Shown piece after piece: positions 41,854-49,709 of a stretch of 64,000 nt of DNA. A model generated the notes under the pieces. The model did no database searches, had not been told where the DNA came from, and saw only the letters and a program-made list of their open reading frames with translations. Position numbers and translations under genes: made by a program. The DNA is taken from the NCBI GenBank assembly GCA_041584475.1, contig JBFHDX010000005.1:5026-69025 (forward strand), written 5' to 3'. Position 1 is the stretch's first letter. Every line of letters begins with the position of its first letter. Origin of the DNA: JBFHDX01 sp041584475. Lineage in GTDB: Bacteria > Pseudomonadota > Alphaproteobacteria > UBA8366 > JADFVY01.

Positions 41854-42041
41854 TTCAGTCTTCCCATTAACATGCCGGCGTCGGGCAGTGGGATTGCAGC
41901 TCGCCTGGAATCAGACGCCGGCTCCGCATTCAACCGCATTGGATAATCGGAATTGGGCCACTAAAATGACGTTAACGTTCGCGACGGACAGCCAGCATCC
42001 CGCATCGCTGGCCGATCAGGGCGAGAGGCCTCGGTGGCCTT

Positions 42042-42584
42042 TCAATCGCTGCGCAAGACACTGGTCCGCCCGGCAACGTATTCGCGCGACAGATCGAAAT
42101 ATAGTTTGGCCAACCGCTTGATTTCGGCCCGCTCAGCGTCGGTCAACTCGCGCATCCGCACCGCGGGCCGGCCGCCCCACAATTCGCCGGTCAGTACGCG
42201 CTTGCCCGGCGTCACCAGTGCACCGGCCGCGACCATGGCGCCGGTCTCGACCACCGCTCCGTCCATCACGCAGGCGTTCATGCCGACGAAGCATCCGTCT
42301 TCGAGCGTGCAATCGTGCAGCAGGACCATGTGTCCGACGGTCACGCCGTCGCCGATGCGGGTGCCGCGGCCGCCGGTCGTGACATGGATCACCGAGCCGT
42401 CCTGGAGGTTCGAGCGCGCGCCGATGCGGATCGTGTTCACGTCGCCGCGCAGAACGCAACCGAACCAGACGCTTGACCCGGGCCCGATCGCGACATCGCC
42501 GACGACGCTGGCGCCGGGCGCGACGAACGCCCCCGCATCGATGCGCGGGCGGACACCACGGTATGGGACGATGAGGGGCCCCAT
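42042..42584 (-). CDS. Gamma-class carbonic anhydrase family protein
   Basis: A 180-residue left-handed beta-helix protein of the YrdA/Cam-like group. The hexapeptide-repeat ladder is visible (PGASVVGDVAIGPGSSVWFGCVLRGD). Metal-ligand histidines occur in VIHVTTGG and in GHMVLLHDC, and the C-terminal helix runs from LTDAERAEIKRLAKLY. Many members lack measured carbonic anhydrase activity, so zinc binding is firm and activity is not. ATG at 42584 gives the family start. The gene lies 26 bp downstream of argC on the same strand. Confidence 0.9.
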   Translation of the reverse strand: MGPLIVPYRGVRPRIDAGAFVAPGASVVGDVAIGPGSSVWFGCVLRGDVNTIRIGARSNLQDGSVIHVTTGGRGTRIGDGVTVGHMVLLHDCTLEDGCFVGMNACVMDGAVVETGAMVAAGALVTPGKRVLTGELWGGRPAVRMRELTDAERAEIKRLAKLYFDLSREYVAGRTSVLRSD

Positions 42585-42610
42585 GTGCGGCCGGCGGATC
42601 CTTGCGCCCC

Positions 42611-43669
42611 TCAGGGGAACAGGGCTTCCTGCTCGAGCCCAAGCGTCTCGGGCAGGTCGCACATCACGTTCAAGTTCTGGATCGCCTGTCCGGACGCGCC
42701 CTTGACGAGGTTGTCGAGGGCCGACAGCACGATCGCCCGTCCCGGAACGCGATCGGCGAAGACCCCGATCAGGCAGTGGTTCGATCCGCGCACGTCGCGG
42801 GTCGCCGGCGCACGACCGGCGGGCAGGACGTGGACGAATGCCTCCGGGTCGTAGCGCGCAGCGAGGGCGACCCGCAGGTCCTCGGCGTCGGCACCGCCGG
42901 CGAGCGTGACGTAGATCGTCGCCAGGATGCCACGGTTCATCGGCATCAGATGCGGGGTGAACGACACGGTCACAGGTTCACCGGCCGCCACCGAGAGTTC
43001 CTGCTCGATTTCCGGCGCGTGGCGGTGGCCGGCGATACCGTAGGCATGGATGCCCTCGCTGACCTCGGCATGGAGCATACCCTGCTTCTCCCCCCTGCCG
43101 GCCCCGCTGACGCCCGATTTCGCGTCGATGACGATGCCGTCCGGCGCGATCAGGCCGGCGGCGAGCAGCGGCACCAATGGCAGCTCCGCCGCCGTCGTGT
43201 AGCAGCCCGGATTGGCTACCAGCCGCGCCGCCGCGATGTCGTCGCGGTAGATCTCGGTGAGCCCGTAGACCGCTTCTCGCTGTAGCTCGGGCGCCAGATG
43301 CGCGTGACCGTACCACTCCGCATAGGTCGCCGTATCGCGGAGTCGGAAGTCCGCCGACAGGTCGATCACCAGCAGCGACGACGGCAGCTCCTTCACCACC
43401 TGCTGTGTCGTCGCGTGCGGCAGTGCGCAGAAAACGAGATCGAGCGACCCCCACTCGACGTCTTCGATTCGCGTCAGATCCGGCAGGGCCAGTCGCGCCA
43501 GATGCGGGAAGACCTCGCCGAGCGGCCCGCCGGCGTGACGGTCAGCGGTCAGACAGGCGATATCGACCGATGGATGGCGGACCAGGAGACGCACCAGCTC
43601 GGCGCCCGTGTAGCCGCTCGCACCGAGGATCCCCGCCTGTACCCTGCTTTCGCTCTTCCTGCCCAGCAT
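42611..43669 (-). CDS. argC: N-acetyl-gamma-glutamyl-phosphate reductase
   Basis: NADPH-dependent third step of arginine biosynthesis. The N-terminal Rossmann motif is AGILGASGYTGAELVRLL, and the catalytic Cys is in VANPGCYTTAAELPL, with a conserved His further on (TPHLMPMNRGI). The predicted 352 residues fit the family. The start ATG at 43669 follows CTAGGAA and is preferred to the ATG at 43699. It lies downstream of rplM-rpsI, separated by a strong terminator, the usual alphaproteobacterial order. Confidence 0.95.
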   Translation of the reverse strand: MLGRKSESRVQAGILGASGYTGAELVRLLVRHPSVDIACLTADRHAGGPLGEVFPHLARLALPDLTRIEDVEWGSLDLVFCALPHATTQQVVKELPSSLLVIDLSADFRLRDTATYAEWYGHAHLAPELQREAVYGLTEIYRDDIAAARLVANPGCYTTAAELPLVPLLAAGLIAPDGIVIDAKSGVSGAGRGEKQGMLHAEVSEGIHAYGIAGHRHAPEIEQELSVAAGEPVTVSFTPHLMPMNRGILATIYVTLAGGADAEDLRVALAARYDPEAFVHVLPAGRAPATRDVRGSNHCLIGVFADRVPGRAIVLSALDNLVKGASGQAIQNLNVMCDLPETLGLEQEALFP

Positions 43670-43695
43670 GACTGCGTTCCTAGCCGAAATGGAGA

Positions 43696-43731
43696 CCAAA
43701 CAAAAGGGCGTCCCGCGCCGGGACGCCCTTT
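43696..43731 (-). terminator. Intrinsic terminator after rplM-rpsI
   Basis: A perfect 12-bp stem AAAGGGCGTCCC / GGGACGCCCTTT (43720-43731 and 43703-43714) with a 5-nt loop, followed on the minus strand by a run beginning TTTGTTTGG. It lies 24 bp past the rpsI stop. Confidence 0.88.
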
Positions 43732-43754
43732 GGCGACTGCATGCTCCGCCGCGG

Positions 43755-44246
43755 TCAGCGTTTCGAGAACTGGAAGCTTCGGCGCGCCTTGCGGCGGCCG
43801 TACTTCTTGCGCTCGACCATGCGATCGTCGCGCGTCAGAAAGCCGCCCGCCTTGAGCGCGGGGCGAAGGTCGGGCTCGTAATTGGTCAGCGCCCGGCTGA
43901 TGCCGTGACGCACCGCGCCCGCCTGTCCCGACAGGCCGCCGCCCGTGACCGTGCACATGACGTCGTACTGGTCCTTGCGGTTCGCGGCTTCGAACGGCTG
44001 CCGGATCACCATCTGTTGCGTCGGTCGCGCGAAATAGACGGCGACATCGCGCCCGTTGACGACGATCTGGCCGCTGCCCGGCTTGATCCAAACCCGCGCG
44101 ACCGCGTTCTTGCGCTTGCCGGTGGCATAGGAGCGCCCGTGCTGGTCGATCTGAGGCTCCCGCGCCGGGGCCTCGTCGGCGATGCCGGTGGCGGCACCGA
44201 GATCCGCCAGATCCGTAACCGTCTGGGTTTCCGTCTCGTCGGCCAT
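43755..44246 (-). CDS. rpsI: 30S ribosomal protein S9
   Basis: Ribosomal protein of 163 residues. The S9 core starts at SYATGKRKNAVARVW, includes GGGLSGQAGAVRHGISRAL, and ends with DDRMVERKKYGRRKARRSFQFSKR, whose terminal Lys-Arg reaches the P-site tRNA. The N-terminal 35 residues (acidic, ETQTVTDLADLGAATGIADE) are an extension typical of alphaproteobacterial S9. It is coupled to rplM, 1 bp downstream of it. Confidence 0.98.
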   Translation of the reverse strand: MADETETQTVTDLADLGAATGIADEAPAREPQIDQHGRSYATGKRKNAVARVWIKPGSGQIVVNGRDVAVYFARPTQQMVIRQPFEAANRKDQYDVMCTVTGGGLSGQAGAVRHGISRALTNYEPDLRPALKAGGFLTRDDRMVERKKYGRRKARRSFQFSKR

Positions 44247-44247
44247 G

Positions 44248-44712
44248 TTATCCGATCCTCTTGTTCTTCGGATTCATTCCCGCGACATCCAGCAGCACCG
44301 GCTGCTGCGCCTCGTGCGGATGCGCACTGCCGGCGTAGACGCGCAGGTTTCGCATCTGCTGTCGGCCCAACGGACCTCTCGGGACCATGCGCTCGACCGC
44401 CTTGATGATCACCCGCTCCGGGTGTGCACCGTCGAGGATCTTTCCCGCCGTGACCTCCTTGAGGCCGCCCGGATAGCCCGTATGACGGTAGTACTTCTTG
44501 TCCGCCAGCTTGTTGCCCGTCAGCCGTACCTTCTCGGCATTGATGACGATGACGTTGTCGCCGCAATCGACGTGCGGGGTATAACCAGGCTTGTGCTTGC
44601 CGCGCAGAATGTTGGCGATGATCGCCGCCATGCGGCCGAGCACCAGCCCGTCGGCGTCGACGAGGTGCCATTTCTTGTCGACCTCGGCCGGCTTCATCGT
44701 GTAGGTCTTCAT
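44248..44712 (-). CDS. rplM: 50S ribosomal protein L13
   Basis: A 154-residue L13, which binds 23S rRNA early in assembly. It shows the typical start MKTYTMKPAEVDKKWHLVDADGLVLGRMA, GDNVIVINAEKVRLTGNK and GRQQMRNLRVYAGSAHPHEAQQP. ATG at 44712 matches the family; the longer frame adds about 40 unrelated residues. It forms a two-gene operon with rpsI, with a clear promoter upstream and terminator downstream. Confidence 0.98.
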   Translation of the reverse strand: MKTYTMKPAEVDKKWHLVDADGLVLGRMAAIIANILRGKHKPGYTPHVDCGDNVIVINAEKVRLTGNKLADKKYYRHTGYPGGLKEVTAGKILDGAHPERVIIKAVERMVPRGPLGRQQMRNLRVYAGSAHPHEAQQPVLLDVAGMNPKNKRIG

Positions 44713-44806
44713 GCCGTTGAGCATCGTCGTGGCCTCGCAGTCCCGAATTCCGAAAGCGTTGGATGGCGACATCGATCGGCCCGGCGGGCCGTCCCGACGC
44801 GGCGCT

Positions 44807-44835
44807 GTTCTATTGGAGCGTTGCGAGCGTGTCAA
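44807..44835 (-). promoter_or_regulatory. Sigma-70 promoter for rplM-rpsI
   Basis: Minus strand: consensus TTGACA (-35, 44830-44835), exact 17-bp spacer, TAGAAC (-10, 44807-44812). The predicted start is near 44800, giving a leader of about 88 nt before rplM, long enough to hold regulatory structure. Confidence 0.74.
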
Positions 44836-44882
44836 CGGAAATCGATCGGGAAAATGGACAGCAAAACAATAAATTGCGTATG

Positions 44883-44898
44883 CGGTAATATGTTACCG
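44883..44898. promoter_or_regulatory. Palindrome CGGTAA-N4-TTACCG, possible operator
   Basis: Perfect 6-bp arms (44883-44888 and 44893-44898) with a TATG spacer in a local AT-rich patch. It lies about 48 bp upstream of the rplM -35 box and 99 bp before the ddaH-like gene. The size fits a dimeric repressor site; which gene it controls is unclear. Confidence 0.4.
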
Positions 44899-44996
44899 TA
44901 ATGCTAGCGCCTTGAATCGATGCCGCCTCCGCGAACGCCGTTTGGCTGCAACGACCCTGCCCGGCCCGGTCGCATTCCCGTGCGTCAGGACGTGCC

Positions 44997-45779
44997 ATGA
45001 GCCGAGCGTTCAGCCACGCCATCGTGCGTGCGCCCTGCCGGGCCATCGCCCGCGCATTGACGACGGCAGGTCTCGGCCGGCCAGACTACCTGCGCGCCCA
45101 ACGGCAGCATGCCGCCTATGTCGCCGCGCTTCGGCGTTGCGGAGTCGACGTGATCGTGCTGCCGCCGCTCGAGGATTTCCCCGATTCGGCCTTCGTCGAG
45201 GACGTCGCGCTGCTGACCGGCCGGTGCGCGATCCTGACCCGCCCGGGCGCCCCAACCCGACGCGGCGAAGTTACGGAGATGGCCGGCACGCTGCAGGATT
45301 ACTTCCCCGAGCTTGAACGGATCGAGCCGCCGGGCACCGTCGACGGAGGCGATATCCTCGAAATCGACGCCCGCTACTGCGTCGGCTTGACCGAGCGCAC
45401 GAATGGCGACGGCGCGCGTCAGGCGATCGCGGTGCTGCGCCGAAACGGTCTCGACGGCGAGACGGTTGCCGTCGACGGCGCGCTGCACCTCAAGACCTGC
45501 GTCACCTACCTCGATGGCGGCGTCGCCCTGGCGTGGGCCGCCTTGCGCGACCACAGGTCGTTGCTCGGCCTGGACGTTATCGAGGTCCCCAAGTCCGAGG
45601 CCTACGCCGCGAACAGCCTGTGGGTGAACGGAACGGTCCTGTTGCCCGCGGGCCACCCGCGGACGGCGCGGTGCGTCCGCGACGCAGGCTTCCCGGTGAT
45701 CGAACTCGAAATGTCGGAGTTCCGCAAGGCGGACGGCGGTCTCAGTTGCCTTTCCCTGCGCTTTACGCCGCCCGGCTAA
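44997..45779 (+). CDS. ddaH: Dimethylarginine dimethylaminohydrolase-like protein
   Basis: A 260-residue member of the guanidino-group-modifying (amidinotransferase/ADI) superfamily. DDAH hydrolyses methylated arginines to citrulline and methylamines. Catalytic residues are visible: the acidic pair in FVEDVALL (Glu68, Asp69), His164 in GALHLKTC and Cys251 in GLSCLSLRF. The substrate region LEDFPDSAFVED is also typical. It resembles the Pseudomonas DDAH in length. ATG at 44997 is used. Its stop shares bases with the stop of the convergent thioesterase gene. Confidence 0.88.
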   Translation: MSRAFSHAIVRAPCRAIARALTTAGLGRPDYLRAQRQHAAYVAALRRCGVDVIVLPPLEDFPDSAFVEDVALLTGRCAILTRPGAPTRRGEVTEMAGTLQDYFPELERIEPPGTVDGGDILEIDARYCVGLTERTNGDGARQAIAVLRRNGLDGETVAVDGALHLKTCVTYLDGGVALAWAALRDHRSLLGLDVIEVPKSEAYAANSLWVNGTVLLPAGHPRTARCVRDAGFPVIELEMSEFRKADGGLSCLSLRFTPPG

Positions 45780-46216
45780 TCGCGGTATTCCGGCGGCGGG
45801 ATCGAATATGTCGCGGTTACGTGTGCGGCGGGTTCCTCCTCGCCCTCCGGTGTCAGGTTCACCTCGCCGACCGCGAGTCGCTTGCCGAGCTTGAGAATGC
45901 GTGCCTCGGCCAAAAGATCGCGACGACCCGGCTTACGCAGGAAGTTGATGTTCAGGCTCGTTGTCACCGCCAGCCGCACCGGGCCGATCATCCCGAGCAC
46001 CATGGCATACATCGTGAAATCGGCGAGCGCCATCATCGACGGGCCCGAAATCGTTCCTCCCGGCCGAATATGCGCGTCGTCGAATGGCAGGCGCGCCCGC
46101 GCCGTGCCATAGCCGATATGTTCGGTGACGAAGCCGTACCGTTCGACGAAGTTGGCCTCCTGCCGGCACAGCGCCTCGAAGGCCTCGATCGAGATGTGCG
46201 GTTGCCTGGCGGTCAT
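45776..46216 (-). CDS. PaaI-family thioesterase (hotdog fold)
   Basis: A 146-residue hotdog protein. The RPGGTISGPSMMALADFTMYAMV segment (near residues 51-73) carries the family's catalytic region, followed by VTTSLNINFLRKP. It would hydrolyse acyl-CoA thioesters, often aromatic ones in this group. No pathway gene is directly adjacent, although an enoyl-CoA hydratase gene is divergent about 110 bp away. Its stop overlaps the ddaH stop by three bases on the opposite strand. Confidence 0.87.
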   Translation of the reverse strand: MTARQPHISIEAFEALCRQEANFVERYGFVTEHIGYGTARARLPFDDAHIRPGGTISGPSMMALADFTMYAMVLGMIGPVRLAVTTSLNINFLRKPGRRDLLAEARILKLGKRLAVGEVNLTPEGEEEPAAHVTATYSIPPPEYRD

Positions 46217-46329
46217 GCCGTTTCGTTATGACCAATTGCGGCGGCGAAGCCAATATCCCTTGCAAGACGCGGCGCGAACGAAGAAAAGAATAAGCCGTGC
46301 GGGCACCCGGCCGACGGAAGGAATCCAAG

Positions 46330-47136
46330 ATGACCGCGACGAGCAGAGTCAGACCACAGGGCGAACCGCTGCTGTTGCGCGAGGACAGCGGCGGCGTGAC
46401 CCGGTTGACCCTGAACCGCCCGGAGGCCCGCAATGCCCTCTCGCTCGACCTGATCGCCGGGATCCAGGACGAGCTCGACGCCATCCGCGACGACCCGCAC
46501 GTCAAGGTCGTCGTGATCGCCGGGGCGGGACCGGGTTTCTGCGCCGGCCACGATCTCAAGGAACTGCGGGGCAACGCGCAGCGCGAGTTCTACGAACGGA
46601 CATTCGCCGCCTGCTCGCGGCTCATGCGCAGCATCGTCGCGCTGCCGAAGCCCGTCATCGCGCGCGTCCACGGTATCGCCACGGCCGCCGGGTGCCAGCT
46701 CGTCGCGACCTGCGACCTGGCGGTCGCCGAGCTGGGCGCCCGGTTCGCCACACCGGGGGTCAATATCGGCCTGTTCTGCTCAACCCCGATGGTCGCGCTC
46801 AGCCGCAACGTCGGCCGCAAGGCGGCAATGGAGATGCTGCTTCTCGGCGAGCTGGTGACGGCCGAGCGCGCGGTCGAGATCGGACTCGTCAATCGCGCGG
46901 TTCCCCTGGACGAACTCGATGCCACGGTCGCCGCCATGACCGAAGCCATCGTCGCCAAATCCCCACTCACGCTGTCGATCGGCAAGGAGGCCTTCTACCG
47001 ACAGATCGACCTGCCGCTCGGGGACGCCTACGACTATGCGAGCGAGGTCATGACCCGCAACATGCTCGCGCGCGATGCCTCCGAAGGGATCGACGCATTC
47101 ATCGAAAAGCGCAAACCGGAGTGGCGGAACGAATGA
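46330..47136 (+). CDS. Enoyl-CoA hydratase/isomerase family protein
   Basis: A 268-residue crotonase-fold enzyme. The N-terminal oxyanion loop is visible as RPEARNALSLDL, the second as GFCAGHDLKEL, and the catalytic-loop region as GIATAAGCQLVATCDLAVA. The Glu normally expected in the second position of the hydratase pair is replaced around TPGVNIGLFCSTP, so it may be a hydratase homologue of another activity (echA8/ECHDC3-like). AAGGAA precedes the ATG at 46330. Its stop overlaps the start of the next gene (ATGA). Confidence 0.9.
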   Translation: MTATSRVRPQGEPLLLREDSGGVTRLTLNRPEARNALSLDLIAGIQDELDAIRDDPHVKVVVIAGAGPGFCAGHDLKELRGNAQREFYERTFAACSRLMRSIVALPKPVIARVHGIATAAGCQLVATCDLAVAELGARFATPGVNIGLFCSTPMVALSRNVGRKAAMEMLLLGELVTAERAVEIGLVNRAVPLDELDATVAAMTEAIVAKSPLTLSIGKEAFYRQIDLPLGDAYDYASEVMTRNMLARDASEGIDAFIEKRKPEWRNE

Positions 47137-47636
47137 TGGACGACCACGCGACGACCCTCGATCATGAAACCTACAGCGACGACTATATCCGCGGAATTCT
47201 GAGCGGCGTGCGGACGATCGCCATGGTGGGCGCGAGCACCAACTGGAACCGGCCCAGCTATTTCGCAATGAAATATCTCCAGCAAAAGGGATTCCGTGTC
47301 ATTCCGGTCAATCCGACGGCGGCCGGAAAGACGATCCTCGGCGAACGGGTCCACGCGTCGCTCGATGAAATCGGCGAGCGCGTCGACATGGTCGACGTCT
47401 TTCGGCCGGCGGCGGAAGCCCCCGCGATCGCCGAGCAGGCGATCCGCATCGGCGCCAGGGTGCTCTGGCTGCAGCTTGGAATTCGCAGCGACGAAGCCGC
47501 CCGCGCGGCCGAGGCGGCGGGGCTGAAGGTGGTCATGAACCGGTGCCCGAAGATCGAGTACGCACGGCTCAACGGCGAGCTGAGCTGGAACGGCATCAAT
47601 TCCGGCGTGCTGTCCAGCAAACGACGAAGGATATGA
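47133..47636 (+). CDS. CoA-binding domain protein
   Basis: A 167-residue protein with a Rossmann-like CoA-binding domain (YccU type): TIAMVGASTNWNRPSYFAMKYLQQKGFRVIPVNP near residues 27-61, then VDMVDVFRPAAEAPAIAEQAI and the final VVMNRCPKIEY. It binds CoA or a nucleotide; function unproven. ATG at 47133 overlaps the hydratase stop, and metY starts 4 bp after its stop, so the three genes form one transcript. Confidence 0.9.
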   Translation: MMDDHATTLDHETYSDDYIRGILSGVRTIAMVGASTNWNRPSYFAMKYLQQKGFRVIPVNPTAAGKTILGERVHASLDEIGERVDMVDVFRPAAEAPAIAEQAIRIGARVLWLQLGIRSDEAARAAEAAGLKVVMNRCPKIEYARLNGELSWNGINSGVLSSKRRRI

Positions 47637-47640
47637 GCGA

Positions 47641-48942
47641 ATGAGCGAGACCCGACCTGGCTTCGAGACCCTCTCGGTGCATGCCGGTGCCTCCCCCGAC
47701 CCCGTCACCGGCGCCCGCATGACCCCGATCTATCAGACGACCTCGTACGTGTTCGACGACGTCGATCACGCGGCCTCGCTGTTCAACCTGCAGGTTCCGG
47801 GATTCATCTATTCGCGCCTGACGAACCCGACCGTGTCCGTGCTCGAAGAGCGCATGGCGGCCCTCGAGGCCGGCCGCGGCGCGACGGCGACCGCTTCGGG
47901 ACACGCGGCGCAGATCCTCACGCTGTTTCCGCTGATGGCACCCGGCGACGATTTCGTCGCGGCGAGCAAGCTGTACGGCGGATCAATCAACCAGTTCGGT
48001 CACGCGATCCGCAAATTCGGTTGGAGTGCGACGTTCGTCGACCCCGACGATCCCGAGAACTTCCGCTCGGCGATCGGCCCGCGGACCAAGGCGCTGTTCA
48101 TCGAGAGTCTCGCCAATCCCGGCGGCATCGTCGTCGACGTCGAGGCGGTTGCGAACGTCGCCCGAGACGCGGGCATACCGCTCATCGTCGACAATACGCT
48201 TGCGACGCCCTGTCTTTGCCGTCCAATCGAGCTGGGCGCCGACCTGGTCGTGCATTCGACGACCAAATTCCTGTCCGGCAACGGTACGGCGATCGGTGGC
48301 GTCGTCGTTGATTCCGGCCGTTTCGACTGGCTGCAGGGGGACAAGTTCCCGAGCCTCTCCAAGCCGGCACCCGAATATCACGGGCTGGTCTTCGGCGAGA
48401 CCTTCGGTGACCTGGCCTTCACCATCTACGGCCATGCCGTCGGCCTGCGCGACCTCGGCCCGAGCCAGTCGCCGTTCAACGCCTGGCTCACCTTGCTCGG
48501 CATCGAGACGCTGGCGCTGCGCATGGAACGCCACTGCGCCAACGCGCAGGCGGTGGCGGAATGGCTGGAAACGCACCCGGCGGTGAGCTGGGTGTCTTAC
48601 GCCGGCCTCAAGTCGAGTCCATACCATGCGCTGCAGCAGAAGATCATGCCCAGGGGCGCCGGGGCGGTTCTCACCTTCGGCCTGAAGGCCGGCTACGACG
48701 CCGGCATCAGGCTCGTCGAGGGCGTCGAGCTGTTCAGTCATCTGGCGAATATCGGGGACACGCGGTCCTTGATCATCCACCCCGCGTCGACGACGCACCG
48801 GCAACTCTCCGAGGAGCAGCAGATCGTGGCGGGGGCCGGGCCCGACGTCGTGCGGCTGTCGGTAGGCATCGAGAGCATCGACGACATCATCGCCGATCTC
48901 GAACAGGCCCTCGAGCGGGCCTCGGCGAAGGCCGCGGAATAG
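47641..48942 (+). CDS. metY: O-acetylhomoserine aminocarboxypropyltransferase / sulfhydrylase
   Basis: PLP enzyme (433 residues) making homocysteine from O-acetylhomoserine and sulfide. It starts ETLSVHAGASPDPVTGARMTPIYQTTSYVF, has SGHAAQILTLFPL, VDNTLATPCLCRPIELGADLVVHS, and PLP Lys209 in HSTTKFLSGNGTAIGG. The length and inserts match the MetY rather than the shorter MetB/MetZ groups. Cysteine synthesis from O-acetylserine is a possible side activity. No SAM riboswitch fits, since the upstream gene ends 4 bp before the start. Confidence 0.95.
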   Translation: MSETRPGFETLSVHAGASPDPVTGARMTPIYQTTSYVFDDVDHAASLFNLQVPGFIYSRLTNPTVSVLEERMAALEAGRGATATASGHAAQILTLFPLMAPGDDFVAASKLYGGSINQFGHAIRKFGWSATFVDPDDPENFRSAIGPRTKALFIESLANPGGIVVDVEAVANVARDAGIPLIVDNTLATPCLCRPIELGADLVVHSTTKFLSGNGTAIGGVVVDSGRFDWLQGDKFPSLSKPAPEYHGLVFGETFGDLAFTIYGHAVGLRDLGPSQSPFNAWLTLLGIETLALRMERHCANAQAVAEWLETHPAVSWVSYAGLKSSPYHALQQKIMPRGAGAVLTFGLKAGYDAGIRLVEGVELFSHLANIGDTRSLIIHPASTTHRQLSEEQQIVAGAGPDVVRLSVGIESIDDIIADLEQALERASAKAAE

Positions 48943-48976
48943 TCCTCGGACGCCCCGCCCCGTCAACCGACGCGGT

Positions 48977-49165
48977 TCAGGTCGCGACTTCCTGGTGCGG
49001 GTGGCGGCGGTCACCGCGTTTGTTGGTCTTGCGGACATACGTGATCGCCGCCTCGGGCTTGCCGTGCTTGACGATCAGCGCAGCGATCAGTGCATCCTCC
49101 GCCTCGACGGTGACGGCTTCCGCCTTCCGTCCGACCTTCATGCCGACGGTATATCTCAATGCCAT
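48977..49165 (-). CDS. Hypothetical protein, 62 residues
   Basis: A short basic protein beginning MALRYTVGMKVGRKAEAVTVEAEDALIAALIVKHGKPEA and ending in a charged tail (TNKRGDRRHPHQEVAT). GAGGAGG at ideal spacing before the ATG at 49165 strongly supports translation. No domain is recognised; a small alpha/beta fold is plausible. It is convergent with metY. Confidence 0.65.
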   Translation of the reverse strand: MALRYTVGMKVGRKAEAVTVEAEDALIAALIVKHGKPEAAITYVRKTNKRGDRRHPHQEVAT

Positions 49166-49318
49166 GACGCCTCCTCTTGCGCGCGTTGACGATGCTGACG
49201 CCGCTGGCTCGAAGCCGTTCCCATCATGCACCAGACTATCTCCCCGCCCAAGGGGAAGCGCCGGTCGCGACGATTGTCGAACCGACCCCGCGGAAGTCCC
49301 TGACCGCGTATCCGCTTG

Positions 49319-49705
49319 CTATTCGTAGTGCGCGATCTCGATCAGGTTGCCGTCCGGATCACGGATGTAGACCGACCGCATCGGCCCCTCCGCACCGGTG
49401 CGGGCGACGGGCCCCTCGACGATCGGAATTGCCGCCGCCTGCAGCTGGTCGATGACCGCTGAGATCGGGCTTTCGGTGACGAAGCAGAGATCCGCCGATC
49501 CCGGCGTCGGCCGCAGCGCCCTGGGGAAAAACTCGGCGCCTGCCCTGTGCAGGTTGATCTTCTGCCGACCGTAGGCGAGCGCGACGCGGCGTTCGGCGCC
49601 GAACTCGAAGCGCCGCATGCCGAGCGCGCGTGCATAGAACTCGCACGTAGCCTCGATGTCGGCGACCGTCAATACGAGGTGGTCGAGCCGTTCGACCGGG
49701 ATCAT
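49319..49705 (-). CDS. VOC-family (glyoxalase-like) protein
   Basis: A 128-residue protein with two beta-alpha-beta-beta-beta modules of the vicinal oxygen chelate fold. LDHLVLTVADIEATCEFYARALGM gives the first module, and VYIRDPDGNLIEIAHYE the last, with the metal-binding His and Glu at expected positions. It resembles the YwkD/lactoylglutathione lyase-like group; substrate unknown. The ATG is 4 bp after the stop of the MFS gene on the same strand, so the two are co-transcribed. Confidence 0.9.
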   Translation of the reverse strand: MIPVERLDHLVLTVADIEATCEFYARALGMRRFEFGAERRVALAYGRQKINLHRAGAEFFPRALRPTPGSADLCFVTESPISAVIDQLQAAAIPIVEGPVARTGAEGPMRSVYIRDPDGNLIEIAHYE

Positions 49706-49709
49706 CCCG

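Noticed and set aside
46125..47636. A 503-codon gene covering the enoyl-CoA hydratase and CoA-binding genes
   Set aside because: Its first two thirds are out of frame with a clear enoyl-CoA hydratase; only the part from 47133 is a real protein.
47600..47641. SAM riboswitch before metY
   Set aside because: The CoA-binding gene ends 4 bp before metY, leaving no space, and no riboswitch pattern was seen upstream of the three-gene operon.
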